Shown: positions 29,095 through 39,135 of the stretch, one piece after another
Layout of the letters: the number at the start of each line of letters is the position of its first letter
Numbering within the stretch: position 1 is the first letter of the stretch
NCBI RefSeq assembly: GCF_024124765.2
Contig: NZ_JAMXSR020000003.1
Location: 179,048-243,047, forward strand
Direction of reading: 5' to 3'
DNA length: 64,000 bases
Source: Sphingomonas sp. H160509
GTDB taxonomy: Bacteria > Pseudomonadota > Alphaproteobacteria > Sphingomonadales > Sphingomonadaceae
The notes under the pieces: generated by a model
Told to the model about the DNA's origin: nothing
The model's input: the letters and a program-made list of their open reading frames with translations, nothing else
The model's database searches: none
Position numbers and translations under genes: made by a program

Positions 29095-30020
29095 TACGCG
29101 TAAAGTTCGGGCACCAGAACGCGGGTCACGTAGGCGGTTAGGGCGTTACCGTTTATCGCTCCATCAGACCCACAGGTACGATCATGCGAGCGCGGCTCAG
29201 ACTTGTGACGAAGCCGATCCTGAGCGAAGCGGAAGGGGCGGTGGTTTTCCGGTGCTCGTGTGGCACGCTAGGTGTTTGATCCCACGGTTTGATGGTGCGA
29301 TCCTTTCGTTAGAATGGAAGGAAGCCATATGGGACAGGTACGTCACGGGAGCGCCACGACCACGCACGCCGTCAGAGCAGCAATACAGCGATCGCAAGCT
29401 TCGCTCTCGACGCTGAGCAGGGAGCTTGGGATCAACCCCAAGACGGTGGCGAAATGGCGTTCTTCACAACCTGGTGCCCGGCCGGGACCGGGATCGACGC
29501 GCTCGTGCAGGTTGAAGGCCACCGCTGGGCGATCGAGGACAGCTTTGAGACGACCAAGAACGAACTCGGCCTCGACCATAACGAAACCCGCTCCTGGCAT
29601 GGATGGCATCGCCACGTGTCGCTGGTCATGCTCGCGTTCGCCATGATGGCGGTGATCCGCCACCACGCAAACGAGGTGACGCCCCCAAAAAGAATGCGCA
29701 CGACACCCCGGCGCTGATCCGCTGGTCCATACAAGAAGTTCGACGCATTGCCGTTCGGCTCGCCCAGCGCCGTATCGCGCCCGCCCACATCATCGCATGG
29801 TCGTTATGGCGACGAGCGCACCAAGCGGCCGCCCGCCGCGCTCACCTCAAGTCGAGAATGCAACTGTAATGCTAGCACACAACAGATCGCGCGTATGGTT
29901 TGCGGTAATAACGCCGATGTTCGTTAATGCCCAAGGCTTGTATATAAGGATGAGCTGCGCCAGATCGAAATCGAGCTGGCAGACGAATCACTCTCGCACC
30001 CCTTTCTGGATGCCTAGGCG
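29095..30020 (-). mobile_element. IS630-family remnant split by another IS
   Basis: Bases 29095-29267 and 29920-30020 align to neighbouring parts of the intact IS630 at 48727-49782 (its 49025-49180 and 49213-49300), for example the shared GTTCGGGCACCAG and GATGAGCTGC stretches. Everything between them is a later insertion (29272-29871). Substitutions and indels are frequent, so this is the older copy. Confidence 0.6.
29272..29871 (+). mobile_element. Chimeric remnant: IS481 5' part joined to IS701 3' part, flanked by CTAG
   Basis: The left 190 bases are an IS481 end and N-terminus (MGQVRHGSATTTHAVRAAIQ, then LGINPKTVAKW). From about 29455 the coding switches to the C-terminus of an IS701 transposase: FTTWCPAGTGIDALVQVEGH, WAIEDSFETTKNELGLDHNE, HGWHRHVSLVMLAFAMMAVI, and after one missing base near 29688, WSIQEVRRIAVRLAQRRI up to the stop at 29869. 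CTAG occurs immediately on both sides (29268-29271 and 29872-29875), as a 4-base target duplication would. It probably arose by recombination between two elements. It cannot encode a working transposase. Confidence 0.55.
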
Positions 30021-30022
30021 AT

Positions 30023-30361
30023 ATTAGTCTGCGGCGTGCACAGCCTCCTTTTTGACAAAAGGGCTACCCACCGTTTGGTAACGTGGTCGGCCATGGCATC
30101 ACACAGGGGTATCGAGCTCTATTTGTAAAAAAAAGCACAGCTTGGTTAACAGCCGATGCATCTTTCTCCAGAGCTAAGCGTATATCACTCTCGTTTTTTG
30201 AAGCCCGTTGGAAGTGTATCAAAATGGGCCTAGCCTAATAACAAATAGTTGACGAATTGTTAATTTGCATGCACTCGCAGCCATACGACGTCCGGAAGGC
30301 GGTTACTGCCTTCTGGCGTGGAAGTTAATTGGTGCGGCGCAAACTAACAGGGAACGATATC
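30023..30361. other. Leader region of the module protein at 30362
   Basis: No gene is seen. The last 200 bases are AT-rich (TTGTTAATTTGCATGC around 30258) and include a short GC inverted repeat CGGAAGGCGGTTACTGCCTT near 30292-30312. A promoter for the downstream gene is expected here. Confidence 0.35.
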
Positions 30362-31144
30362 ATGGCTCTTGGTACTAATGATTCGCTGATCACGACGGCG
30401 ACGGGTTTTGACATTGCCTTCAATAACACAAATGATACGTATGATACGCTGGATTATGACGCGACCGGCAAGCAGGCTGTGGCCTTCGTGTTCGGTAACG
30501 GCATTACCGGTGACGATACGATCCAGAACTTCGACAAGAACGACTCGATCATCAACTTCCAGAAGATCTTCGACGGCAATAACGACGGCATCATCTCGTT
30601 CGGTCCGAATGGTCAGCTCGACATCGATCGTACCGGTGCAGGCAATAAGAACGCTGGCGAAGCACAGATCACGATCAGCAATAGCACTGGCCAAAACATT
30701 GATGCCCTGCGTTATCTTGGCACCAAGGGCAACGGCACGGGCCATGCTTATGCTGATGCGAGCACGCGTCTTGCTGGTATGACCGAAGGTACCGTGGGCA
30801 ACGACGCTTTCAATGCCGGAACGGGCGCCAAGACGTACCTGTATGATACCGCGCTTGGCTTGAACCTGGGCGGCGATACAATTTCGAACTTTGGTGCGGA
30901 CGATCGCATTGTCACCACCACGAAGGTTCATAACGGAACGGACATGGGCGCCGTGATCACGTTCGGTAAGAATATGGTTCTCGACTTGCCGGGTGACACT
31001 GACGGCATCAAGGGTGACAACGGCCCGACGCATGGCGGTCAGATTGAGTTCGTAAACCCGGGCATCGATCACCTGAGCCTGCTCGATACGAAGATGGTTG
31101 GCGGCGTGAATTATTACTACTATGGCGTCACTCCTGGCGCCTGA
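30362..31144 (+). CDS. Stand-alone module protein (calcium-binding, type I secretion-like)
   Basis: 260 residues, intact. It consists of little more than the module shared with the proteins at 26073, 31228 and 46213. First half: DDTIQNFDKNDSIINFQKIF followed by DGNNDGIISFGPNGQLDI, then ALRYLGTKGNG and HAYADAS. Second half: TYLYDTALGLNLGGDTISNF, GADDRIVTTTKV, VITFGKNMVLDLPG, and a tyrosine-rich close GGVNYYYYGVTPGA. There is no signal peptide. DGNNDGI resembles a dockerin/EF-hand-like calcium loop. The start ATG at 30362 has AGGGAA upstream. A perfect terminator follows 30 bases after the stop, so the gene is monocistronic. Strongly aspartate- and glycine-rich with low pI, as in type I substrates. 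Function unknown. Confidence 0.65.
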   Translation: MALGTNDSLITTATGFDIAFNNTNDTYDTLDYDATGKQAVAFVFGNGITGDDTIQNFDKNDSIINFQKIFDGNNDGIISFGPNGQLDIDRTGAGNKNAGEAQITISNSTGQNIDALRYLGTKGNGTGHAYADASTRLAGMTEGTVGNDAFNAGTGAKTYLYDTALGLNLGGDTISNFGADDRIVTTTKVHNGTDMGAVITFGKNMVLDLPGDTDGIKGDNGPTHGGQIEFVNPGIDHLSLLDTKMVGGVNYYYYGVTPGA

Positions 31145-31173
31145 TTTATCCGCCAGATGACCGAAATGAAGAA

Positions 31174-31201
31174 GGGGGGCGGTCGAAAGGCCGCCCCCTT
31201 T
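31174..31201 (+). terminator. Intrinsic terminator
   Basis: A GGGGGCGGTC / GGCCGCCCCC stem around GAAA, followed by TTTAA. It serves the gene ending at 31144. Confidence 0.8.
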
Positions 31202-31227
31202 AACATGATATGTGCTTTAACAGCTTT

Positions 31228-33966
31228 TCAGATGACGAGACTGGCTAGGCCGGCAGCGGATCCATCAAGGCTATAGACGTAGTAGTTTGCACCATCCCGC
31301 GTGACCGACCCGTCAAATTCCAATGCAGGCGCGTGGCCCCCCACCGATCGCAAAGATATCAATCTCTCCGATCGCATGCTCACTACCGCTGCTGGTCAGC
31401 GCAATTTTTCCATCCACCGTCCGTGCGACGTGTCCAGTCGTGTCTAAGGCCAGTGCCTCGGTCGTCACTATAATGTCTTTCTTACCAAAGTTGGCAAGCG
31501 TATCGTGACCAAGGTTTAGATCAAGCGCTGTGTCAAAGAAGAAGGTCTGCATTTTTTTGTCTTTGACATCGCCTGCCAGACGGTCGTCACCCATTTTGCT
31601 TTCCTGCGCACCACGCGGGCGGGCTGCGCCGGACGCATAAATGTACGAACCATCGTCGCCGGTCCCCATAAGGCGAAGACTGGGCACATCTCCGATTTTC
31701 AGGATATTCGTACTCGCTGGATTCTGAAGGGCAAATCCCCCTTGGAGGTGGTGATGATCCCATCTCCGTTGCCATCGTATAGGGCTTTTTTTTAGCTCGA
31801 TCACGTCGCCGCGATCAAACCCCCTGGATAGTATCGATCCCTGAGGCCTTACTGTTGTCGAAATAGAAAACATCATGCCCCAACGTAGCAATCAGCAGCT
31901 GATTGGCCACATCTGAACCATTCTGCAGCAAAGTCACGGTCGTTGGCACCTTGACTATCACTTCGGCGTTCACGTCGATCGCAACCGTCGCATTGGCCGA
32001 CGCCTTGCCGTCTGAGGCGGCATAGGTGAAGTTATCGGTGCCGACATAGCCCTTCTCGGCAACGTAGCTGTAGCTACCGTCGGCTGCGAACGTCAGCGTA
32101 CCATGCGTGGGTCCCTTAACCAGGCTAGCGGTCAGCGCATCGCCGTCTGTATCCTTATCGTTAGCCAGGACATTCCCTGTCGCAGGCGCAGTCCCAGTCG
32201 TTGAAGCTGCATCGTTGGCTACCGTTGGCGTGCTATTAGGCACTGCAGCGACATTGATCGCAACCGTCGCATTGGCCGACGCCTTGCCGTCCGAGGCGGC
32301 ATAGGTGAAGTTATCGGTGCCGACATAGCCCTTCTCGGCAACGTAGCTATAGCTACCGTCGGCTGCGAACGTCAGCGTACCATGCGTGGGTCCCTTAACC
32401 AGGCTAGCGGTCAGCGCATCGCCGTCTGTATCCTTATCGTTAGCCAGTACATTCCCTGTCGCAGGCGCAGTCCCAGTCGTTGAAGCTGCATCGTTGGCTA
32501 CCGTTGGCGTGCTATTAGGCACTGCAGCGACATTGATCGCAACCGTCGCATTGGCCGACGCCTTGCCGTCTGAGGCGGCATAGGTGAAGTTATCGGTGCC
32601 GACATAGCCCTTCTCGGCAACGTAGCTGTAGCTACCGTCGGCTGCGAACGTCAGCGTACCATGCGTCGGTCCCTTGACCAGGCTAGCGGTCAGCGCATCG
32701 CCGTCTGTATCCTTATCGTTAGCCAGTACATTCCCTGTCGCAGGCGCAGTCCCAGTCGTTGAAGCTGCATCGTTGGCTACCGTTGGCGTGCTATTAGGCA
32801 CTGCAGCGACATTGATCGCAACCGTCGCATTGGCCGACGCCTTGCCGTCTGAGGCGGCATAGGTGAAGTTATCGGTGCCGACATAGCCCTTCTCGGCAAC
32901 GTAGCTGTAGCTACCGTCGGCTGCGAACGTCAGCGTACCATGCGTCGGTCCCTTGACCAGGCTAGCGGTCAGCGCATCGCCGTCTGTATCCTTGTCGTTA
33001 GCCAGGACGTTACCCGTGGCTGCCGCGGTCCCCGTCGTCGAAGCGCTATCGTTCGTTACCGTAGGCGCATGATTGACTGGCACCTGCACCGGGGGTGGGG
33101 TGGAAGTCGACGTGTCGTGACTTTTGATTGTAGATATGGTCGTATTGAGATTGTCGGTAATACCGAAGTAGAACGTGACAGTCGTCGTAGCACCTGCGGC
33201 CAGAGTCCCGATATCAAAATTGATGTTAATAGACTCGTCGGCCGCCTTACTAAAGCCTTCGGACTGAGCTGTTGTATACGCAGCCGCTGCGTAGGGATCA
33301 TAGTTCTTCAGGCCGTAAGTTGACACCTTCGCGCGATCATCGGCGGAATAGTAGAAGAACGGTGTTGACCCCTTGGCGGCATAGGCGGCGATCAATGCAC
33401 CGTCAGCACCGTCACCACCTTGCTCGATGATGGTATTGATCGTCGTGAAACTAGGCCCATGGTCCGGATCAATCGTCCGCATATAGCGCACATTGTCCAT
33501 CGCGGCACCCGTCTGATTGGTCAGGGTAATATCGACCCGCACGAAATTGGCATCATCTGCCAGAGACATGACCTGATCGATCTTCACCTTCTCGGCCGTC
33601 ATGCCGTTCCAAGCCGCAGTCATCGTGTTGCCGCTTGATTGGGCACTGGTGGCGCCATCGGCGATCTGCCGCATTGAGGTGCGTTCTGCGTTAGTGCGTA
33701 CGTAATGGCTGCTACCGATATCGTAGCCGAGCGAAAAGCCTTCCTGGGGGAGTACCGGTCAGCATTGTTTCCCGTGTAGCGGCCTTACCAGTGCCAAAGC
33801 CATCTACGTCCGCGACCATACCCAAGCGGATGAAACCGTTGATACTGTCGGTATATACGCTATCGGGAGCCGTCTGCTTCGTCCCCAGCGTGCCGCTGCC
33901 ATTAATCCCGAGACTAATATACTTGCCTTGTAGGAATACTTCGTTCCCGAGAATTTCTTCGATCAT
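31228..33966 (-). CDS. Large surface protein: N-terminal RTX-associated domain, four 93-residue repeats, C-terminal module; five frameshifts
   Basis: After correction 911 residues, no signal peptide (MIEEILGNEVFLQGKYISLG). Residues 1-300: a domain often found before RTX/calcium-binding regions (GINGSGTLGTKQTAPDS, VRYMRTIDPDHGPSF, VTFYFGITDNLNTTISTIKS). Residues 310-680: four nearly identical VCBS/cadherin-like repeats (ATGNVLANDKDTDGDALTAS, GTLTFAADGSYSYVAEKGYV). C-terminus: the shared module (GIDTIQGFDRGDVIEL, DGNGDGII, TFFFDTALDLNLGHD, NYYVYSLDGS). Affected runs: 33746-33750 G5, 31820-31824 C5, 31786-31793 T8 and 31337-31342 C6 (each one extra), and 31737-31741 C5 (one short). Probably an adhesin-like, calcium-binding matrix protein exported by the type I system. 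Its paralogue is at 46213-48397. Confidence 0.7.
31977..33092. repeat. Four tandem 279-bp repeats
   Basis: Units begin at 31977, 32256, 32535 and 32814. Units differ by only a few bases (for example GTGGGTCCCTTAA versus GTCGGTCCCTTGA), except that the end of the last one diverges. Each encodes one 93-residue extracellular repeat. Near identity implies recent duplication or gene conversion. Confidence 0.9.
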
Positions 33967-34895
33967 GTGCCATCCCCGTTACCAACGAAACGACCACTTC
34001 ATCCCAAATTCGCGAAGGATTTTGCATCGTTCTGCTGTGATTACCCACTACCGGAAGCAACATAGGGCGTACCGGACAACCCCACCGCGAGGTCGGTAAG
34101 GGCATTGATAATTCAGGCCGCTTGCATGATTATGAAACAGATCGGTTAAATAAAGTTTTACGATATAATTTATTGTATTGTGGTTAAATAATACTTTAGC
34201 ATAAACGTGGTCAAGTGAGTAATGCCCGCGAGGGCAGCGCGACTTGCTGAAAATGTTCTGATATACCAGAGTGCGGCTGTAGCGCCGATCGGGCCGCTGC
34301 CGGTAAACGACGCCAATCAACTGTTCTCCCCCCTCGCCATTTAGCGATGTGAGCTTGTCGAGCGCAAGAAGAAGTCCGGTTCTGGGTCAGTGAAGAGCGC
34401 GTCTGGAATCAGTCAAGACGATCAGCGCGTCGCAAAGCTAAGGAGAAAGTTGCGGTTGATCGCGAGGTCACCGCCTGCATGGCAGCCATGATTGGCGTCA
34501 GCCAATCGGCCACTGGCGGCTGCTTCGGGATCAATAAGCCTAATAGTTGCTGTCACCGCTTTTTTGGTTAAGATGTTCCGTAGTATTGATTAGGTCTAGT
34601 AAAGTCTATAGCCGTGCTAGCAAGTTTAGATCCATAACGCTTTGCTCGATGACTGTCGGAACGCAAAAGGCTTAGCGCATGTGCATAACGCTATATATTC
34701 AATACTCTACAGATTTCGCGGATCGCCACTGAGCAATAGGGTACTATATACAAATAGCGGCCAACGTTAGTTATCCAACGAATGACATAAAAGAATATTA
34801 AAAATACGCGTTTTCACGAAGTATAATTTAAACAAGCGTTGTAGGGTACAGTCTAGGTATTAAGAGTTTCGTCGTGGATAAGTAAGGCGATTTCT
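33967..34895. other. 930-base AT-rich gap, no supported gene
   Basis: The part near 34115-34200 is strongly AT-rich and may hold the promoter of the large minus-strand protein. A stretch at 34330-34545 has coding-like composition but no continuous frame. Nothing was recognised. Confidence 0.35.
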
Positions 34896-35297
34896 ATGCA
34901 AAATGAAGTTATTGATACGCCCCGCATCTCCGCCTCAAGTAGTAAACTGAAACGTTTTTATCTATCAAGCACCGTAATAGATTTTATTATTGCCACTACA
35001 GTCGCGGGTTTTCTTCTCTGTGCATTCATGTGGCTATTACGCTGGTCCCCAGTTTACTGGTCGACCTCCGGAAATGTAGGCCAATCACTGGTGTTATTAA
35101 TCGGTATAGGTGCTTCTATGGTAGCGCTGACTTTGAAAGCCTACGTCAGTCTCTTGAAGGTACCCTCGAATCAGTTTTCCAAGGCTCTGACTGCGTTCTG
35201 TGTGCGTAGCGCTGCATCTTCATTCGGTTTTTCAAAGGCGCTGGATGGTCTGCGTAATAGAGGTGGTTCTAAGAATCTGAACAGCGGGGAAAAGTGA
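34896..35297 (+). CDS. Hypothetical two-helix membrane protein beside an IS3
   Basis: 133 residues. Two membrane helices are visible: VIDFIIATTVAGFLLCAFMW (about residues 28-48) and SLVLLIGIGASMVALTLKAY (about 64-84). The C-terminal 45 residues are polar and basic (SAASSFGFSKALDGLRNRGG). No family is recognised. The start ATG at 34896 follows TAAGGCGATTTCT, a moderate ribosome site. An IS3 element begins at the stop codon, so the C-terminus could be truncated or altered by the insertion. Confidence 0.45.
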   Translation: MQNEVIDTPRISASSSKLKRFYLSSTVIDFIIATTVAGFLLCAFMWLLRWSPVYWSTSGNVGQSLVLLIGIGASMVALTLKAYVSLLKVPSNQFSKALTAFCVRSAASSFGFSKALDGLRNRGGSKNLNSGEK

Positions 35298-36517
35298 ATT
35301 GCCGATCTGACAGGGGTCATGCTGGCCGCAAAGAGGAGGCAAAACGAGCAAGCGACCCCGCCGGAATCATAGCCCGGCATTCGAGGCCAAGGTGGCGCTG
35401 GCTGCCGTGGGAGGCGAGAAAACGCTGGCTGAGTTGGCGCACCAGTATGACGTGCATCCCAACCTCATCAACCAGTGGCGGGCGCAGCTGCTGGAGGGGG
35501 CGGCAGACGTGTTCGGCGCGGGGCCGGCAGCGAGTGAACCCGCGGTCGATATAACTGTGATGCACGCAAAGATCGGCGAGCTGCCGCTGGCGAACGTTTT
35601 TTGGCCGGTGCGCTCGGGAAAGCCGGTTTGTTGCCGAGCGCAAAGCGATGATCGACCGTGACCATGCGCTGTCGCTTGCCCGTCAGGCGCAGCAGCTCGA
35701 TATCAGCCGCGGCAGCATCTACTATCTCCCGCGGCCTGTATCTCCGACCGATTTAGCGATCATGCAACGCATCGATGAACTTCATCTGCTCTATCCGTTC
35801 GCAGCCAGCCGGATGCTGCGCGATCTGATCCACCAGGAGGGCGAGGGCATTGGGCGAAGGCATATCACGACGCTAATGAAGCGGATGGGGCTTGAGGGGA
35901 TCTATCGTCGTCCGAGCACGTCGAAACCGGCGAGGGGCACAATATCTATCCGCAAGCTAGCGGTGACCCGGCCGAACTAGGTCTGGGCGACCGACATTCA
36001 TACGTGTCCATGGTGCGCGGCTTCGTCTATCTGGTCGGTATCGTTGACTGGCTCACCCGCCGGGTGCTGGCTTGGCGGGGGTCGATCTCAATGGCTGTCG
36101 CGTTCTGTATCGAAGCGTTGGAGGAAGCGCTAGCGCGCTATGGCAGGCCTTCCATTTTCAATTCGGATTGGGCTCGCAAATCACCAGTGCGGCCTTCACG
36201 GGTCCTGCGCCACGAAGAGATCGCCATAAGCACGGATGGAAAGAGTTGCTGGCGCGACAACGTGCCCGTTGAGTGCTTCTGGCGCTCTGTGAAATACGAC
36301 AAGGCGTACCTCAACGCCTACACCTCGGTTCCCGAAGCCCGCGCTGGCATCGGCCGATCTTGCATTTTATAACAGCGTCCGGCCACATTTAGCCCTTGGT
36401 GCCAGAACACCGGACTAGGTATACTTCGGCCAGCCGCTTCTCGCCGCGGCATGATCAACCCGCGGCGATCCACTTATCCAGACTGCGAGACAGTTTTGAC
36501 AACCGGGGCTACCTCTG
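35298..36517 (+). mobile_element. IS3-family element, degraded
   Basis: OrfA pieces (FEAKVALAAVGGEKTLAELA, HQYDVHPNLINQWRAQLLEG) are followed by OrfB (MIDRDHALSLARQAQQLDIS, RGSIYYLPRPVSPTDLAIMQ, LHLLYPFAASRMLRDLIHQE, GIGRRHITTLMKRMGLEGIY). OrfB then breaks at VTRPN-stop, and the DDE part continues in other frames (the first Asp region WATDIH, then FNSDWA). The order and length are those of an IS3-group element of about 1.2 kb. Probable ends are near 35298 and 36517, where TTTTGACAACCGGGGCTACC resembles an IS3 terminal repeat. Stops and indels make it inactive. It truncates an IS481 copy on its right. Confidence 0.65.
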
Positions 36518-36606
36518 TAGCGCTCCCGTGGCGTGCCTGTCCCATACCGCTTTCCCTTTCCATGCAGCAAAAAGAATTGCACCATCAAACCGTGAGATGA
36601 AACACG
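36518..36606 (-). mobile_element. IS481-family left-end remnant, third copy
   Basis: On the minus strand the TCACGGTTTGATGGTGCAAT end is followed by an ATG giving MGQARHGSA, as in the copies at 7766 and 29272. The rest was lost where the IS3 element begins. Confidence 0.55.
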
Positions 36607-36701
36607 TTGCAAACCGTGCATTCGACATGCGTAGACTTGAGCAAGTAGCAAGAGCGCCGAACTTTTCGGTTCTATTTGAACTCGAGGACGAACGTCGGGC
36701 A

Positions 36702-37573
36702 TCAGCGGACGATCGATGTAGCAACAGCGGGGTAAACCACGACCTTGCCATTGTTCTCACAAGTCGGTCCAAGGATTAGCTTCGTTCCTGTGACGCCAGG
36801 CTTAGTCCATTGCATGCGCATCGTTGGCCGGACGTGCAACTCGCAGGCATCGATGCGGACGGTGGTGTTACTGCCTTGAAAGCCCACCAATAGCCCGTTC
36901 GGATTGCTGTCATAAGCGACCAGTTTTTTTGATATGCAGATCGCAGGCGACTGCGGGTGAGCGCAGGCAGGATATATGCCCCCGCCGCGGGTTGCGGCTG
37001 ACAATATTTTCTGCCGTCGTATGGCCCCAGACCTTCAAGCTCACACCGCTGCTCGCCAGCGTAACTGTGCCAGTAAGCTTTGTCGTCGCCTTGGTGTCAA
37101 TCGAGGCATCCCAAAAATTTGAAAACGAACCGCCCTTAACGGTAAGGAACGTTCGCTGCGCTGCCATTACTCCGTCGGTGTTCGGAAACCTAATATTTGG
37201 CTTCACCATCGGATCGTAGCTGCCAACCACCGTAACCCCGTCCAAAATCAGGTTTCCGTTTTGGTTGGTGAACGCTGCGCTGATTTTCTCGGGGGGGCCC
37301 GACGTGCCGCCAAGTTCCACCCTGTACTGTGACTGGTCCCGAACCGTCCTCGATTTCAAGACAATCGTCCCGACAGGTTATGCTCACATCTTTAATCAGC
37401 ACGTTGTCGAGAGTGTGAGTGCCCTTGGAGTGGGGCGCTCGCTTCCATACGCCATAGATTTTACCATTGTCGACCAACGGACCGACTGTGACGCGGTACT
37501 GCTGCGCCCATACGGACGCGGCGAGCAGCGCGATGACGCAGGAGACTGCGGCCAGTTTGAGAATGACGCGCAT
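36702..37573 (-). CDS. Secreted right-handed beta-helix protein, two frameshifts
   Basis: After correction 289 residues. A clean Sec signal (MRVILKLAAVSCVIALLAAS, cleavage after VWA) precedes a parallel beta-helix with repeating short strands: THTLDNVLIKDVSITCRDDC, LEIEDGSGPVTVQGGTW, GNLILDGVTVVGSYDP, TFLTVKGGSFSNFWDASIDT. Two cysteines in ITCRDDC and later ones may form disulfides. The breaks are in seven G at 37291-37297 and seven T at 36924-36930 of the plus strand, one extra base each. Its start touches the stop of the wzx gene (37573), so the two are coupled. Periplasmic beta-helix proteins in EPS loci are often lyases or epimerases that trim or modify the polymer (AlgG/AlgX-like roles); no catalytic residues were pinpointed. 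Confidence 0.65.
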
Positions 37574-39135
37574 CAGATCTTCTTCGCTTGTGAGGACACG
37601 GACTTCGATCGGCCATTGATTTTTTCGAGAATGCCAGTTGGCATTCCAAACGTCTGAAAAAGTTCAATTATCGCCCGACGAGAAGGATTGAATATCATAG
37701 CCATCAGTCCGCCAAGAAAGGCAGCGCCGATCAGACAGGCTAGTTCAATGACCGCCGGTCGTGAAGATTGCCAAAGCCATATTTTCGTAAGCAAACACGA
37801 CACAGTGCAGACCAACCCGATCGGAAGCGCCGGAAGCAATTGCATCATCTGGTCTTTGGCGGTCACAGGTCCTTTGCGTCCGGCGATGTTCACGCGGATC
37901 ACGCAGACTATGGCACTTGAAATTGAATAGGCCAGAGCAATGCCGACAAGACCAAACATGACACCGATGCAAACCGAGGCAACGCGAAACACCATTTCCG
38001 CCAGCCCGATCGTCCGCAGCTCATCGGACCTGTCCTGCGTCATGAACAGATCGTTGAGGCTATAAAGGAGACCCATAAGAGCTAGGGCCGGTGCCAGAAT
38101 GGAAAGCATTACGCCCGCCTCGTCCCATCTCGGCCCCAGCAGAACAATTGTTAGCGGCCGTCCGGCAAAGGCGAGAAGGACGGCAGACGGAACCAGTAAC
38201 GTACTAAGCGTGCGAACGAGATTCAGGTAGGCTTCTCGATAAGCCGCGGGGTCCGCGCGCAGATGGGTGAGGAGAGGCATGGTCGCCTGGGCGATAGGTT
38301 GTACCAGATTTTGGTTCGGCAGCGAGAATAAGTTCTGCGCGCGGTTGTACTGCCCTAAAGGTGCTGCGCCCATGGATTGGCCGATCAGAATCGCCCCAAG
38401 GTTGTCCGACAAGAACGTAGATATTGTGAACACTGACATGTTCGCGCCAAATTTTAGGATCTCGCCAAAGCCTTCGATCAGGCGCGGACGTCCGGGTACA
38501 AACCGGGATTTTAGAACGTAGAGTGATCCGCCTGTCACTTGCTGCGCAAGATTACCAAAGACAATAGCCCATACGTCATGCCTAACTAGAGCAACTGCTA
38601 AAGAAACGGCGAAATTGACGGCAACAGCGACCGTATCAATCCAAGCGATTTCTGCGAACCGCATATCGCGCAGCAGGATTGAGCGATGTTGCAGTGACAC
38701 GCCACCGCACCAGAACCCTAAGGCGGAGACCAGCACGGTCAATGCGACCACCGGCTCCTTGTAGAAATCCGCGATGAAGGGCGCGGCAATGGCAAGACCC
38801 AGGGCAAGCACCGTCGTAGTGGCAGTATTGAACCAGAAGAGGAAACTGCGTTCTTCGGCTGACACGATGCGTTTGCGAAGTAATGCTGACGTGACGCCGA
38901 AATCGCGAAACATTTGTGCCAGAAGCAGAACCATGCCGGCCATGCTCGCCAACCCGTACGCCTTGGGACCGACCAGCCGCGCTATGGTAACCGTCGATAG
39001 CAGTCCCACCCCGACGACAAAGAAGCGCCGCAGCAGGAGCATTAATGGCGCCTTCTTGTGCCGCCTTTTTTGCTTCTTCCTTATCCACCATTTTCTCCAA
39101 TCAACACGCTGGAACGCCATACGATCGCCGTGCAC
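37573..39135 (-). CDS. Wzx-type polysaccharide flippase (MOP superfamily)
   Basis: 520 residues, intact, with 12-14 membrane helices spread evenly. VGLLSTVTIARLVGPKAYGL and MFRDFGVTSALLRKR are the typical start of the WzxC/RfbX group; QYNRAQNLFSLPNQNLVQPI and PRWDEAGVMLSILAPALALM recur in its second half. It should flip undecaprenyl-linked repeat units across the inner membrane for Wzy. The N-terminal 30 residues are very basic (KWWIRKKQKRRHKKAP), and a start a little downstream is possible (ATG giving MAFQRVDW). It is the first gene of a minus-strand pair with the secreted beta-helix protein. In sphingan loci the comparable gene is the S gene (GelS/SpsS). Confidence 0.85.
   Translation of the reverse strand: MHGDRMAFQRVDWRKWWIRKKQKRRHKKAPLMLLLRRFFVVGVGLLSTVTIARLVGPKAYGLASMAGMVLLLAQMFRDFGVTSALLRKRIVSAEERSFLFWFNTATTTVLALGLAIAAPFIADFYKEPVVALTVLVSALGFWCGGVSLQHRSILLRDMRFAEIAWIDTVAVAVNFAVSLAVALVRHDVWAIVFGNLAQQVTGGSLYVLKSRFVPGRPRLIEGFGEILKFGANMSVFTISTFLSDNLGAILIGQSMGAAPLGQYNRAQNLFSLPNQNLVQPIAQATMPLLTHLRADPAAYREAYLNLVRTLSTLLVPSAVLLAFAGRPLTIVLLGPRWDEAGVMLSILAPALALMGLLYSLNDLFMTQDRSDELRTIGLAEMVFRVASVCIGVMFGLVGIALAYSISSAIVCVIRVNIAGRKGPVTAKDQMMQLLPALPIGLVCTVSCLLTKIWLWQSSRPAVIELACLIGAAFLGGLMAMIFNPSRRAIIELFQTFGMPTGILEKINGRSKSVSSQAKKI

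Noticed and set aside
29603..29869. Separate small gene
   Set aside because: It is the C-terminus of the IS701 transposase continued in another frame after one missing base.
30344..31072. Long open frame antisense to the stand-alone module protein
   Set aside because: It reads as a valine/isoleucine/arginine-rich shadow; the plus-strand protein shares clear homology with three other proteins here.
31977..33092. Regular repeats that might suggest a CRISPR array
   Set aside because: Units are 279 bases, contiguous, and encode 93-residue protein repeats in one frame; there are no spacers and no cas genes.
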